DNA from: Spirochaetota bacterium
GTDB taxonomy: Bacteria; Spirochaetota; UBA4802; JAFGJZ01
Direction: 5' to 3'
Assembly: GCA_016934935.1 (NCBI GenBank)
Contig: JAFGRW010000106.1
Span: forward strand, 1-64,000
Length of the DNA: 64,000 nucleotides
Of the stretch, positions 35,878 to 45,349 are shown in pieces (within the stretch, counting starts at the first letter, position 1; each line of letters opens with the position of its first letter). The translations under genes and the position numbers were made by a program. The notes beneath the pieces are model-generated. The model saw only the letters and a program-made list of their open reading frames with translations. It was not told where the DNA came from and did no database searches.

Positions 35878-36813
35878 ATGATCTATTATAAATCTTCCGA
35901 CTTTACCATAGACGGTCTTATTGACGCAAAAAAAATCAGATGTTTTGTTATATTTTCGGCTTTCGGTGAAAGGGAGGCCGATTTGTTGTGCTCAAAAATC
36001 AACATAATCAAGAATGAATGTAATGACCTGGTTGACAAGATTATCGTATCTCACCGACGTACTGGTAATAATGAGGATAGAACTGAGATTAAGCTAAAGG
36101 ATGAATTTGATGATGTTTGCCTCTTAAATTGTAACAGTTACTCTGTTCCGGATATGAATGACGAGCCCGGCAAGGGGGCCGATATGCGGCGGGCTCTCTA
36201 CTTTTGCCATGAAGTGCTTAAAGCAAAGAATAGTGATTGTATAGTTTTTCTGGATGCTGATGTTGACACTGAATTATTTCGCAGTGAATATTTTTATGCT
36301 CTTGCTGGACCAATAATTAATGCAGAAGTTCAGTTTTGCAAAGCCTCTTTTTTTAGAAAGTCAGGTCGTGTCAAGAAGTTCACAGCACAGCCACTTTTCT
36401 CGGTGATTAATCATCCTATGTTAAATGATTTATCACAATTCGCGTATCCTTTGTCTGGTGAGGTTGCGGGCAGTTTTGGTTTTTTTGCATCTGCTGGTTT
36501 TGCTCAGCGTTATGGAGTCGAAACGGCATTATTAATCGACGCTGTTATGCAAAAAATCATAATAGCCGATGTTAATCTCGGCTATTATGATCACATTCAT
36601 GGCAGTGATGATGATATTTGCAGAATGAGTTTTGGGGTTATAAGAACTTATCTAAGAAAGCTTGAGGATTATGGGGTAATAAGCCTGAATGAAAATTCCG
36701 CAATTTCGAATAATTTTAAAAGAACTTATATAGATGAAAATCTGGAAATGCGCAGAGAGAGTGATTCATTAAACGAGATTATTTACGAACCATTGCAAAA
36801 AGTTATCAGTTAA
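35878..36813 (+). CDS. GpgS-like (GT81-type) glycosyltransferase
   Basis: The product is 311 residues. The GT-A fold motifs match glucosyl-3-phosphoglycerate synthases and relatives: DEPGKGADMRRALYFC, IVFLDADVD (DxD-type metal site), QPLFSVINHP and PLSGEVAGSFGFFASAGFAQRYGVETALLIDA. GpgS makes the precursor of glucosylglycerate, a compatible solute. The donor and acceptor here are not provable by eye. It is convergent with the minus-strand gene at 36810, overlapping by 4 bases. Confidence 0.8.
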   Translation: MIYYKSSDFTIDGLIDAKKIRCFVIFSAFGEREADLLCSKINIIKNECNDLVDKIIVSHRRTGNNEDRTEIKLKDEFDDVCLLNCNSYSVPDMNDEPGKGADMRRALYFCHEVLKAKNSDCIVFLDADVDTELFRSEYFYALAGPIINAEVQFCKASFFRKSGRVKKFTAQPLFSVINHPMLNDLSQFAYPLSGEVAGSFGFFASAGFAQRYGVETALLIDAVMQKIIIADVNLGYYDHIHGSDDDICRMSFGVIRTYLRKLEDYGVISLNENSAISNNFKRTYIDENLEMRRESDSLNEIIYEPLQKVIS

Positions 36814-37883
36814 AACCTTATTCCGGCTCCTAAATAATAGATAAAGCTGTCTATACTTTCATCGTGAAAAGAGTGAAAAAAAGATATTCCGAGTGTTATT
36901 TTCAAAGCAGAGGGAACGGTTTCAATAAATAATCCGCCTTTCAAATATCCACTTTTATTATCAGAACTGTTATTTTCAATGATTCCATCTTCATCACTCT
37001 CACCGTCAGATTCGGAAAAATCTGTCTGTATACAATAACCGCCACCAGCATTAACTCCGGCTCTGAAATATGATCTATATGTATAAAAAATATCTAATGA
37101 AGAGCCGTATGCTTGAACAAGTGAAAAGTTTTTATAATGGTCTTCATCTGAGTTATATTTGTTGTTAACAGAGTCAAAGAAAATAGCATCGGCTTTGACC
37201 GAAAGGAAAGTTTCTCCGGAAGATGTCTTGAATTCATAACCCAGATAGGGCATTAATACAGTTGTATTGTCATAATTATCTTTCCATTCAGTTAAAAAAC
37301 CGGTATAGCCAATGTTTAAACCCATAATCAGTCCGCAAAACTTGCTGTAATCGGTGTTATCTTTAAAGCCCGACGAAACTTTATAATCAGAAAGAATATT
37401 TGAGTGTATTTTCAATGAAGCTTTCTGGGTATCGCTTACCAGGCGGGCTCCTGGTTCAGATTGTAAAGTTTCAAAGAGCGTAAATTTTTGAGTTTGTGAG
37501 TTAAAAATAAGTGAGTTGTAGATCAATTCTCCGTTAAGATGATTTACAGAATATGTGCCTGCAACTATATACATACAACCGTTATTTCTAGACAAAGAGG
37601 TAAATGCTGACAGGTTACGGCCTTGAATGTCTTCAAGAGTCAGCTCCTGTTTTAATAATTTTACAGAAAAAGTGGGGTCTTCGGATAATCGTGCGGATAG
37701 CAGGTTTGCCAGGTAGTTTGAGTAAGAACCTCTGCTATTTGAACTGATATCCACATACTTTACAAAGCCTACACTCATTTTTTGCGCAAACAGAACCGGA
37801 TTATGTATAATAGAAAGTAAAATTATTACAGCCTTTAGATAATTGAATCTGAATCTTCGATTTGTTTTTTTAAAGTATTGCAT
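36810..37883 (-). CDS. Exported protein with CsgG-like N-terminus and probable outer-membrane barrel
   Basis: The product is 357 residues. A signal peptide is likely (about 15-33, AVIILLSIIHNPVLFAQ). Next comes a domain (about 36-150) resembling periplasmic TolB/CsgG-type folds: LANLLSARLSEDPTFSVKLLKQ, YIVAGTYSVNHLNGELIYNSLIFN. The last 170 residues show alternating strands (YLGYEFKTSSGETFLSVKADAIFF, SYFRAGVNAGGGYC) and end in aromatic F (YYLGAGIRF), as in outer-membrane barrels. Function unknown. It follows argJ by 10 bases. Confidence 0.7.
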   Translation of the reverse strand: MQYFKKTNRRFRFNYLKAVIILLSIIHNPVLFAQKMSVGFVKYVDISSNSRGSYSNYLANLLSARLSEDPTFSVKLLKQELTLEDIQGRNLSAFTSLSRNNGCMYIVAGTYSVNHLNGELIYNSLIFNSQTQKFTLFETLQSEPGARLVSDTQKASLKIHSNILSDYKVSSGFKDNTDYSKFCGLIMGLNIGYTGFLTEWKDNYDNTTVLMPYLGYEFKTSSGETFLSVKADAIFFDSVNNKYNSDEDHYKNFSLVQAYGSSLDIFYTYRSYFRAGVNAGGGYCIQTDFSESDGESDEDGIIENNSSDNKSGYLKGGLFIETVPSALKITLGISFFHSFHDESIDSFIYYLGAGIRF

Positions 37884-37893
37884 ATCCTTTACC

Positions 37894-39057
37894 TTAGGTT
37901 GTGTACTCGCTATTTATTTTTACGTAATCATACGATATGTCAGATGTCCAATAGCTCCAGGATCCATCACCGGAACCAATATCAATATTTATCTCGTATG
38001 ATTCACTGTTCATAATTTCTATTAATCTGTCTTTGTCATACCCAACAGGAGTACCGCTCAACAAGAGAGGAATATCATTGAAATAAATAGAGAGAGTATT
38101 CTGATCCAATTGGGCTCCGGAATAACCTGCCGCGCAGGCTATTCTTCCCCAATTTGGATCCTTGCCGAAAATTGCTGTTTTTACAAGGAGTGATTCGGCA
38201 ACTGCGCAGGCACAGATACGGGCTTCGTCATTATTCACGGCATTTTTGACATTGATTTTTACACATCTTGTTGCACCTTCTCCATCTTTAACCAGTATCA
38301 GGGCAAGCTCTTCAAGTAATTGGTAAAGTGTGTCTTTGAATATATTTGTGCCTTTCTCGTCCAGATAATTGTCGCTTAAAGGAGAAAGAATAAATGCACT
38401 ATCGTTGGTGGACATGTCACCGTCAATTGTAATGCAGTTATAGGTTTTACTTATTGCATCAAAAAAAATATCACGTAATAAATTTTTTTCAACAGGGGCA
38501 TCAGTTACAATAAAGGACAATAGAGTAGCCATGTTTGGAGCAATCATGCCAGAGCCTTTTGCGAATCCTTCTATTGTGTAGGTTTTAGTACCGGCAATAA
38601 ATGTTTTCTTAACATATTTCGGTACAGTGTCGGTTGTCATTATTGCTTGAGCAAACAGATTCTGATTGTTTCCTGAAAGGTTTGAGGTTAGATCAGGTAT
38701 TGAATCAATCATTTTCTGCGCGGGAAGTTGTACTCCGATAACACCAGTCGATGCAGCCAAAATTGATTCCGGGTCAATATTTAAGGCCGATCCGATTGTC
38801 GACGTGATGTTTTTTGCGTTCTCAAGCCCCATCTCTCCCGTACATGCATTTGCGTTTGATGAATTGACGACTATAGCCTGAATAGGGTTGGCCATACGCT
38901 CTTTTGAAACAATCACAGGTGCGGCACATACTTTGTTGGTTGTAAAGGTCGCAGCACAGTTGCATGGTGTATTGCTGTAAATTAGAGCGAAATCATATTT
39001 ATCGCTATATTTGATGCCGCTTTTGACCGCAGAAAAAGAAAAAATTTTATTGCTCAT
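37894..39057 (-). CDS. argJ: Bifunctional ornithine acetyltransferase / N-acetylglutamate synthase
   Basis: ArgJ transfers the acetyl group from N-acetylornithine to glutamate (and may also use acetyl-CoA), in arginine synthesis. The product is about 387 residues. The precursor cleaves itself at the conserved A-T bond in GSGMIAPNMATLLSF (about 170-185), making alpha and beta chains. Other landmarks: VNSSNANACTG, ASTGVIGVQLP, TIDGDMSTNDSAF and FGKDPNWGRIACAAGYSG. The ATG at 39057 has GGAGG 5-9 bases upstream; the TTG at 39075 does not. A single-gene position away from other arg genes. Confidence 0.95.
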   Translation of the reverse strand: MSNKIFSFSAVKSGIKYSDKYDFALIYSNTPCNCAATFTTNKVCAAPVIVSKERMANPIQAIVVNSSNANACTGEMGLENAKNITSTIGSALNIDPESILAASTGVIGVQLPAQKMIDSIPDLTSNLSGNNQNLFAQAIMTTDTVPKYVKKTFIAGTKTYTIEGFAKGSGMIAPNMATLLSFIVTDAPVEKNLLRDIFFDAISKTYNCITIDGDMSTNDSAFILSPLSDNYLDEKGTNIFKDTLYQLLEELALILVKDGEGATRCVKINVKNAVNNDEARICACAVAESLLVKTAIFGKDPNWGRIACAAGYSGAQLDQNTLSIYFNDIPLLLSGTPVGYDKDRLIEIMNSESYEINIDIGSGDGSWSYWTSDISYDYVKINSEYTT

Positions 39058-39513
39058 AGAGCCTCCGTGTAGCAAGGTAATAGTATTAATAATTGGAAGG
39101 CAGATCTCGTATCTGCAACGGCTGACATTATGTATTCTTACACTTATTTAAGTTAAATTAAAAAAAATAGCCAGCTTTGTCACTAATTTTTCATCTCACT
39201 ATTTTGTGTAAGATCTTTTTTTTTGATATCGTAATAAAAGTAATCAGTAATAAGTGCTATTTGTTAGCGGTTTTCAAGCTATAAATAGAATAATTGCTTC
39301 TTTATTGGTTTTTTGATATCAAATTAAAAAATTGTTGATTATAGTGAGAGAAAATTTAGATTTGATGTAGTTGTATAAAAAGTTTTTACGTATCAAAAAT
39401 TGTTCTGCAAAAAAAGTTAATGAATTATTTACCGATTAATGCTGTTTTTGTGGTTATTTTGATGAATAATCTGAATGACTAATAATTGATTATGTTTTAC
39501 GGGAGATTATGAA
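39058..39513. other. AT-rich intergenic region between argJ and a STAS gene
   Basis: This 456-base region is very AT-rich and holds no credible gene on either strand. It must carry the divergent promoters of argJ and of the STAS gene at 39514. I see no strong operator dyad; ttgatatcaa (about 39314-39323) is a perfect 10-base palindrome that might be a binding site. Confidence 0.35.
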
Positions 39514-39846
39514 ATGGATCTTAGTACTGAAGAGTATGATAAGCTTACAATTGTCAAGGTTTCTGGTGAATTTCATATCGGAAATGTGAATAAATTTGAA
39601 GAGTTGTGGCATACTCTTATTGAAAAGAAACCTCCGGTGATAGCCATAGATTGTTCAAATCTTGAGTATATTGACTCATCAGCAATTGGAACGCTGGTCA
39701 AGTTTTTGAATAATGCGATGAGTAAAAAAATTAAACTGATTTTCTTTGATTTGAATAAGGCAATACAGAATATTTTTAAAACCGCACGTCTGGATAATTT
39801 TTTTACAATAACCACTCGTGAACAGTTAGAGCGTGAATATTTGTAG
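39514..39846 (+). CDS. STAS-domain anti-sigma factor antagonist-like protein
   Basis: The product is 110 residues. VKVSGEFHIGNVNKFEEL and LEYIDSSAIGTLVKFLNNAMSK give a standard STAS fold with the DSS phosphorylation loop. A kinase/anti-sigma partner is not in the window, but the RsbU-type phosphatase at 18796 could act on it. Strong GGGAG lies about 8-12 bases before the ATG. A terminator follows, so it is likely a single-gene transcript. Confidence 0.9.
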   Translation: MDLSTEEYDKLTIVKVSGEFHIGNVNKFEELWHTLIEKKPPVIAIDCSNLEYIDSSAIGTLVKFLNNAMSKKIKLIFFDLNKAIQNIFKTARLDNFFTITTREQLEREYL

Positions 39847-39921
39847 CCATAGATGTCCTGACAGTTTTTTTATCTTGAAATTGCGTCATGTTAGAAGTTA
39901 ATGTGAAGAATCTTGTTTCCT

Positions 39922-39950
39922 GAGGTATTGTTACAATACCTCTTATTTTT
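39922..39950 (+). terminator. Rho-independent terminator after the STAS gene
   Basis: A perfect 9-bp stem gaggtattg/caatacctc (39922-39930, 39934-39942) with a tta loop, followed by ttattttt. It stops the STAS transcript and shows that the lipoprotein gene cannot start at the ATG at 39913. Confidence 0.92.
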
Positions 39951-39990
39951 ATTCAAAATGTATAAAGTAATACCCCCTGGAGAAAGAATT

Positions 39991-41061
39991 TTGAAGCGAT
40001 ATATCTGTTTTACAGCTGTTTCACTGTTATTGATGACCTCTTGCCAAAGATGGAATGTTAATGAACTTAAGAAAAACATTCTTTTTGAAATACCGGCTGG
40101 AACAGAGCCTGGAGAGGTAAATCTAAAATTTAATAATGAAGGTTATGTCGATCTTACCTTTGATGTGCGGGTAAGTAACGGAAAGGTTTTTTGCTCGGAT
40201 AATATCGCGAAGCGACTTCAGATTTTTAATCTGGAGGGGCAACCCTTAATGGCTATTGGTGATATGGAGGATGGTCAGGTAAATAATCTTATTATGCGTA
40301 ATTTCTCTTTTGGAGTAATCGGCAATGTAATCTCCGATCAAACTGGAAATGTTTTTGTTCAAAACACCATTTTACCTGGAGATAGAGATGGTCAGAAAGT
40401 AGAGGTAGATTCTGCCACTGGAATGTCTCCATCCTATATTCTCGTATTTAATAATGATGGCCGTATCATGTACAGCCTGGGGCAAAATGGTACAGCTGAT
40501 GTTCCTTTTTATTCCATTTATAATATGTTTACGGATGAGAGATCGCGCCTGTTTGTTATATCAAAGTCGTATGATAACTGGTCGGTATTTCGCTACGATG
40601 GTAAGGAACGTGATTTCGCTCTTCATCTTGATAAAAATTATTTTAAAGAAAACGAAAAAAATGAAAATCTTGCCGGTCGTGTTGAAAACATTATTATTTT
40701 CAAAAATGGTGAGAAACTGCTTATCTCTGTCGCTTATTACGATAATGTACGCTTTAAGTATCGAAAGATATATGAATACAAAATTATCGAAAACCGGCTG
40801 GGAGGCGCTGTTATTGAACTACCTGACCCTCGAAACGAACTTTTTTCTCTTCTTGAGGACAAATATATTATACTATGGGATGTAGAGAAGAGGGATATTC
40901 GTTTTACTATATGGAGCCTTCAAGAGAATATTATAAATAATCTTCTCATCCAGATGCAGGGACCACGGCCTTTTTATGAAAAAGTTCTTGTAGATGAAAT
41001 GGGGCGTTTGTATACCATGATCGTTTTTGACAATAGTATAGAAATCAAAGAATGGAAATAG
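39991..41061 (+). CDS. Lipoprotein with a beta-propeller-like body (LIC_12708-like)
   Basis: The product is about 356 residues. It starts at TTG (39991), with GGAGAAAG 5-12 bases upstream, and has a lipobox LLLMTSC with lipidated Cys18. The rest shows repeating strand-turn units typical of a six-bladed propeller: VFCSDNIAKRLQIFNLEGQPL, NVFVQNTILPGD, SYILVFNNDGRIMYSLGQNG, RLFVISKSYDNWSVFRYDGK, RLYTMIVFDNSIEIKEW. Leptospira has a similar family (LIC_12708); assignment is by eye. It is 3 bases before nnrDE. Confidence 0.72.
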   Translation: MKRYICFTAVSLLLMTSCQRWNVNELKKNILFEIPAGTEPGEVNLKFNNEGYVDLTFDVRVSNGKVFCSDNIAKRLQIFNLEGQPLMAIGDMEDGQVNNLIMRNFSFGVIGNVISDQTGNVFVQNTILPGDRDGQKVEVDSATGMSPSYILVFNNDGRIMYSLGQNGTADVPFYSIYNMFTDERSRLFVISKSYDNWSVFRYDGKERDFALHLDKNYFKENEKNENLAGRVENIIIFKNGEKLLISVAYYDNVRFKYRKIYEYKIIENRLGGAVIELPDPRNELFSLLEDKYIILWDVEKRDIRFTIWSLQENIINNLLIQMQGPRPFYEKVLVDEMGRLYTMIVFDNSIEIKEWK

Positions 41062-41064
41062 AAT

Positions 41065-42597
41065 ATGCGTCTTCTTGATGCAGCTCAAATGCGTGGTCTG
41101 GATCAAACTGCAATAGTAAAGTACAACACACCTGCACGGGATCTGATGAATTGCGCAGCGTTAAGGGCAGTAGATGTAGTAAAAAGTATTATTCCGGATG
41201 ATTCGCGATGTGCTGTTATTTGCGGTAACGGAAATAATGGAGGAGATGGGTTTGCCGTTGCCCGTCTTTTAAACAACGCTAATTATCGGGTTTCTGTTTT
41301 TTTTGATAATGACAAACGCAAATCTTTATCGGATGAATCCGGCTTGAATCATGATCTTGTAAGTGAACTGGTTCAGCCTGAATTATTTCCTGACAATTTT
41401 GACTCTTTTTCTGTAATTATTGACGCCTATCTTGGTATCGGTATTAAAGGTAAACTTCGCGAAAACGCGAAAACTTTGGTTGAGGCCGTAAACAGATCAG
41501 GGGCTACAGTAATATCGCTTGATATTCCATCCGGTTTACCGACAGAAGGTTATATACCGGACAATTGTGTAGCAATAAAAGCAGATTATACAGTGACCTT
41601 TGGTTTCCCGAAAGTATCAATGTTCAGCCGACGCGGCAGAGAGTATTGTGGAACAGTTATAACCGCGGACATTGGTTTGCCTTCACATGAGATTTTGAAT
41701 AATAAACCAGCTTACTATACTTATGAGAAAAAAAATTTTATTGACGGCTCTCTGTTGTATCAAAATGATGCCCTGTATAAGACACGAGCCGGTTGCGTCA
41801 CCGTTTTTGGCGGATTCCGCGGTTACGAAGGCGCGGCGATTTTATCAGTAAAAGCCCTGAGTGAATGCGGTAACGGAATGACTTATCTCGCTGTAGATAG
41901 TGATTCTGATTTGTCTGGACGTGAAATTCCTCCCGAAGTTATGTTGCACCGGCTTGATGGAGATTATAAAATACATTGTGATTACCTTTTAGAAAAGTCA
42001 AAAACTGTTGTTTGCGGTCCGGGATTGGGTTTGCAAGTTAAAGCCAAGTCTCTTTTATCACATATTCTTTTAAGGGCAGCCGAAGGTAAATTTGAAAATT
42101 TGATTCTGGACGGTGATGCTCTTACCATTCTTGCTGATACTGATATTAATTTGGTAAAAAAAGCGGGTAAGGCTTGCCGTCTCTTCTTAACTCCACACAG
42201 CATGGAGGCAGCAAGACTTTCTAATGTAGATGTAGACCATATTGACGGCGACAGTGCAGGAAGTGCAATTGAAATCAGTAAAAAATATGATGCGTATGTA
42301 GTCTTAAAGGGACCTGCTACGGTGACAGCGTATAATGATGAAGTAATTATCAATACATCTGGTAATCCACTTTTGGCTACTGGAGGATCAGGAGACGTGC
42401 TTACAGGAATTATTGCTTCATTTATTCGTAATGACGAATCTATTATTAATTCTGTCTCTTCGGCTGTTTTTCTTCATGGTTATTGTGCGGATTATTATTA
42501 CGGCAAATATAGAATCACTTCTTACAAAGCTTCGGATACCATCAATATGATCCGACCTGCTTTAAAATCACTTCTTGAAAGCATAGATGACCATTGA
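41065..42597 (+). CDS. nnrDE: Bifunctional NAD(P)H-hydrate epimerase / ADP-dependent dehydratase
   Basis: This enzyme repairs NAD(P)HX, damaged nicotinamide cofactors. The product is 510 residues, a normal fusion. The N-terminal epimerase (YjeF_N, about 1-215) has ICGNGNNGGDGFAVARLL and VISLDIPSGLPTEGY. The C-terminal ribokinase-fold dehydratase (about 235-505) has VVCGPGLGLQ, LFLTPHSMEAARL and NPLLATGGSGDVLTGIIASF. The 3' end overlaps the convergent methyltransferase gene by 30 bases. Confidence 0.94.
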   Translation: MRLLDAAQMRGLDQTAIVKYNTPARDLMNCAALRAVDVVKSIIPDDSRCAVICGNGNNGGDGFAVARLLNNANYRVSVFFDNDKRKSLSDESGLNHDLVSELVQPELFPDNFDSFSVIIDAYLGIGIKGKLRENAKTLVEAVNRSGATVISLDIPSGLPTEGYIPDNCVAIKADYTVTFGFPKVSMFSRRGREYCGTVITADIGLPSHEILNNKPAYYTYEKKNFIDGSLLYQNDALYKTRAGCVTVFGGFRGYEGAAILSVKALSECGNGMTYLAVDSDSDLSGREIPPEVMLHRLDGDYKIHCDYLLEKSKTVVCGPGLGLQVKAKSLLSHILLRAAEGKFENLILDGDALTILADTDINLVKKAGKACRLFLTPHSMEAARLSNVDVDHIDGDSAGSAIEISKKYDAYVVLKGPATVTAYNDEVIINTSGNPLLATGGSGDVLTGIIASFIRNDESIINSVSSAVFLHGYCADYYYGKYRITSYKASDTINMIRPALKSLLESIDDH

Positions 42598-43449
42598 TGA
42601 TGTCATTGGCCGGCCTTTTTTTTTGAAATACCCTAAAAAATGATATTTGGCAATAGTTAGCCAACGTTTGTAATCCTTTAAGTTTTTAAATTGCCCACGC
42701 GATTTTCTAAGTTTCGGTATCAAGCCGAAGTCAACTGGACGGTATATCCTGATATTTGCAAATCCGCTTTTAGTCAGAAGGGAAGACAGATTGCATGCTG
42801 AAAAATAGGAAAGATGTCCAGGCAGATAGTAGTGGTAATTGTGAGCTTGACTGACAGCTTGGTAAGCGCCCATATCGGCGGTCTGTATAACACATAGCCC
42901 ACCGGGTTTGAGAATGGATGCGGTTTTTTTAATAAAATTCACAGGATCCTTTATATGCTCAATAAGCTCAATCATGGTGATAACATCAAATGAATTTTCT
43001 TTAAATGGGGCGTCGTTCAGTGTTCCGTTATGAACTTTAAGATCTATTGATTTGCAATACCTAGATGCGAAGTCAGAAATTTCAACTCCATAAACGTCAT
43101 AATATTTTTGTGCCGACGATAGCAGACCTCCAAATGAGCAGCCTATATCAAGAAAGGTACCGGATTTTTTATACTTATGTATTTTTTTTATACGGGCTTT
43201 CCATACATATGAGTTGAATTTATGATTTTCTCGCTCGTCAATATAAGAAAAACCTGCTTTTCCTGAATAGTAGTCATCTGAGTAAAGTGAAGCAATAAAT
43301 GTATCTGAAAAGGCTGGATTCATAAAGATAAATAAGCAGCTTTGGCATTCGTAAACATTAAAGTTGTGTGATTGAATGATATTGTACTTTAGAGAAATTG
43401 AAGCAGAGTCGCAAAGTGGGCATTTTTTTAGAAGCGGATCAAATTTCAT
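42568..43449 (-). CDS. SAM-dependent methyltransferase with N-terminal zinc-ribbon-like pair
   Basis: The product is 293 residues. Two CxxC pairs (KCPLCDS, ECQSCLFIF) form a zinc ribbon-like N-terminus (about 9-41). A class I methyltransferase fold follows: FLDIGCSFGGLLSSAQ (SAM motif, about 100-115), VYGVEISD, FDVITMIELIEHIKDP and ILKPGGLCVIQT. This domain pairing is common in sugar or polysaccharide methyltransferases encoded in cell-surface loci. Last gene of the operon ROK, ATP-grasp, methyltransferase, methyltransferase. Confidence 0.85.
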   Translation of the reverse strand: MKFDPLLKKCPLCDSASISLKYNIIQSHNFNVYECQSCLFIFMNPAFSDTFIASLYSDDYYSGKAGFSYIDERENHKFNSYVWKARIKKIHKYKKSGTFLDIGCSFGGLLSSAQKYYDVYGVEISDFASRYCKSIDLKVHNGTLNDAPFKENSFDVITMIELIEHIKDPVNFIKKTASILKPGGLCVIQTADMGAYQAVSQAHNYHYYLPGHLSYFSACNLSSLLTKSGFANIRIYRPVDFGLIPKLRKSRGQFKNLKDYKRWLTIAKYHFLGYFKKKGRPMTSSMVIYAFKK

Positions 43450-43492
43450 GTTAACCTGAAAAAAAATAATCTGTTTTAATAATATATATGAT

Positions 43493-44137
43493 TTATAATA
43501 CAGCTTTAAAAAAATAGTGCGAAATGATTTTTGAATCGTTTAGACGGGTTCGTTGCATATAACCGAATTCAAAAAAGCTGAAATTTTTGAAAAGAATTTT
43601 CAAATAATTCTCGTCAGCAAAGGTTACAGGGCAACTTTCAAGATCGTTAACGGATATAAGCCAGCAGTTATCAGAGAGTTTTTTTTCACGCACAAGATAA
43701 TTGTCATCAGCTTTTCTGAATGTGCCGAATAATTGTCCACCCGGTTTGAGAATTCTTTCTATTTCGGAAATCTGCATAGTGACTCCCGCCTGTGTATCGT
43801 AATGAAGAGAGCCCCAGCATATTGCCAGGTCAAAACTGTTGTCTTTAAATGGAGATTTGGAAGTATTGCAGCGAATAGCTGGCACGGCAATATTAGAGTT
43901 TATCAATGTTGCTTTTTCAGTGATATCCGTAGCAAATATGTTTTTAAAACCAAAATCTTTCAAAAGTTTAACGTGACGTCCGCTACCAGCTCCAATGTCA
44001 ATTGCAAGTTTATGATCAATATCATTGGAATTTTTATAGGATGTAATTAACCGGACAAGATTCTCATCGGGGTATCCCAGCAGGGATCGTTCTCTGCCAT
44101 AGTGTTTGTTCCATGAAGAATCAGACTGAATAATCAT
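43493..44137 (-). CDS. SAM-dependent methyltransferase (class I)
   Basis: The product is 214 residues. Motifs: LAIDIGAGSGRHVKLLKDFG, IFATDITEKA, SFDLAICWGSLHYDT and RILKPGGQLFGTFR. The small size and lack of a recognisable substrate domain leave the target open. It is 12 bases after the ATP-grasp gene, whose product could be its substrate. Confidence 0.85.
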   Translation of the reverse strand: MIIQSDSSWNKHYGRERSLLGYPDENLVRLITSYKNSNDIDHKLAIDIGAGSGRHVKLLKDFGFKNIFATDITEKATLINSNIAVPAIRCNTSKSPFKDNSFDLAICWGSLHYDTQAGVTMQISEIERILKPGGQLFGTFRKADDNYLVREKKLSDNCWLISVNDLESCPVTFADENYLKILFKNFSFFEFGYMQRTRLNDSKIISHYFFKAVL

Positions 44138-44149
44138 ATAACCAGTCGC

Positions 44150-45349
44150 CTATTTGTATTGAATATTTAATTTGCTGATTGCTTTTTCACATCTTTCTGC
44201 GGCAATCTCTTTTGTCTTTGCACATGCTGCAACAACGCCAATTCTATCATGATTGGTCTTGGGTGAATTGACGGGATCATTGCTGTTTTTAAATATTTTA
44301 AAGAGTGATATCTTTGCAAATGCAGTATCAAGTGGTGTATAAGTATCGAAACGGCCTTTTTTGCCTGTTATATATCGAACTACCGATGAGTTCTGGTTCT
44401 TTTTGTAAGATGGCGGAGTGAAGTTGTCGTCAGTCATCGCTGCTATTGCGGCCTTAAAAAAATTATGCCCAGTTGTATGAGTAATTATAACCTCAGGAAT
44501 ATATTCACCCCCAAATTCGGCAACGGCTTCAAGAACATAAATATTATTATCTCTTATTTTGCATTCTAACACAAGGGGTGAACAGTTGACGTCAAAAGCT
44601 GCTGCAGTTTTTTGACCTATTTCTGTAATTTCCTGATAAAAACTGGAATGTTTAGAAGGCGAGGAGTGCATTATGTCTACAAAGTACGGTGGAGGTGTAG
44701 TTGTTTTATCAGTTATTTCATAAAGATAAAATGTACCTTTTTTTACTATTCCGAATACAATTATTTCATCACCGTCGATGTACTCTTCAATTATGAACTG
44801 TTTTTTATCTTTTATGTAAGGGCTGGTAAATTTTATCAGATCATCTAAAGAATTAACAAGTTTTACTCCGGACTTGGCATGGCCAACAACTGGCTTTACG
44901 ATTGCGGGAAAATTGTATCCTTTTTTGCGACGAGGATTGTAAATTGAATAATCAGGTGTTAGTATGTTGTTATCAACGAAAAGAGCCTTCATCTTCTGCT
45001 TGTCAATAAAGTTCTCGACATTTTCCGGCTTGATAAAGGGAATCGATAGTTTATCGCACAACTCGGCTGTAGAGAAAACTGCGTCGGCAAAAGAACGGGT
45101 GAGTATGGCGCTGATTTTCCCATCTAGAAGTAATTCGCGTAATTTCTGATAAATTTCGTTTGTGTTTTTGATAGATTCCTGAATGCGAATATCAGAAAAA
45201 ATAAAACCAGGAGCCGCAGTATCCTGGTCAACCGAGATCACCCTGTAGCCCATTTCTCTTGCTGCTTTAATCAAAGGTATTTGATTGGCTCCTGCCGCAA
45301 TTGAAACAAATAATTTTTGTGGTTTTCTTTTTCTTTTGAAAAAAAACAT
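44150..45349 (-). CDS. ATP-grasp domain ligase
   Basis: The product is 399 residues. The N-terminal Rossmann-like preATP-grasp domain (LFVSIAAGANQIPLIKAAREMGYRVISVDQD) is followed by the ATP-grasp fold: FPAIVKPVVGHAKSGVKLVNS, QFIIEEYIDGDEIIVFGIV and VLEAVAEFGGEYIPEVI. These enzymes join a carboxylate to an amine or thiol, for example in peptide, purine or natural-product synthesis. Its ATG touches the ROK stop directly. A role in making or tailoring a small molecule together with the two methyltransferases is inferred. Confidence 0.85.
   Translation of the reverse strand: MFFFKRKRKPQKLFVSIAAGANQIPLIKAAREMGYRVISVDQDTAAPGFIFSDIRIQESIKNTNEIYQKLRELLLDGKISAILTRSFADAVFSTAELCDKLSIPFIKPENVENFIDKQKMKALFVDNNILTPDYSIYNPRRKKGYNFPAIVKPVVGHAKSGVKLVNSLDDLIKFTSPYIKDKKQFIIEEYIDGDEIIVFGIVKKGTFYLYEITDKTTTPPPYFVDIMHSSPSKHSSFYQEITEIGQKTAAAFDVNCSPLVLECKIRDNNIYVLEAVAEFGGEYIPEVIITHTTGHNFFKAAIAAMTDDNFTPPSYKKNQNSSVVRYITGKKGRFDTYTPLDTAFAKISLFKIFKNSNDPVNSPKTNHDRIGVVAACAKTKEIAAERCEKAISKLNIQYK

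Noticed and set aside
39913-39990. Upstream ATG for the propeller lipoprotein
   Set aside because: It lies inside a strong terminator stem and would bury the lipobox; TTG at 39991 with a good ribosome-binding site is better.
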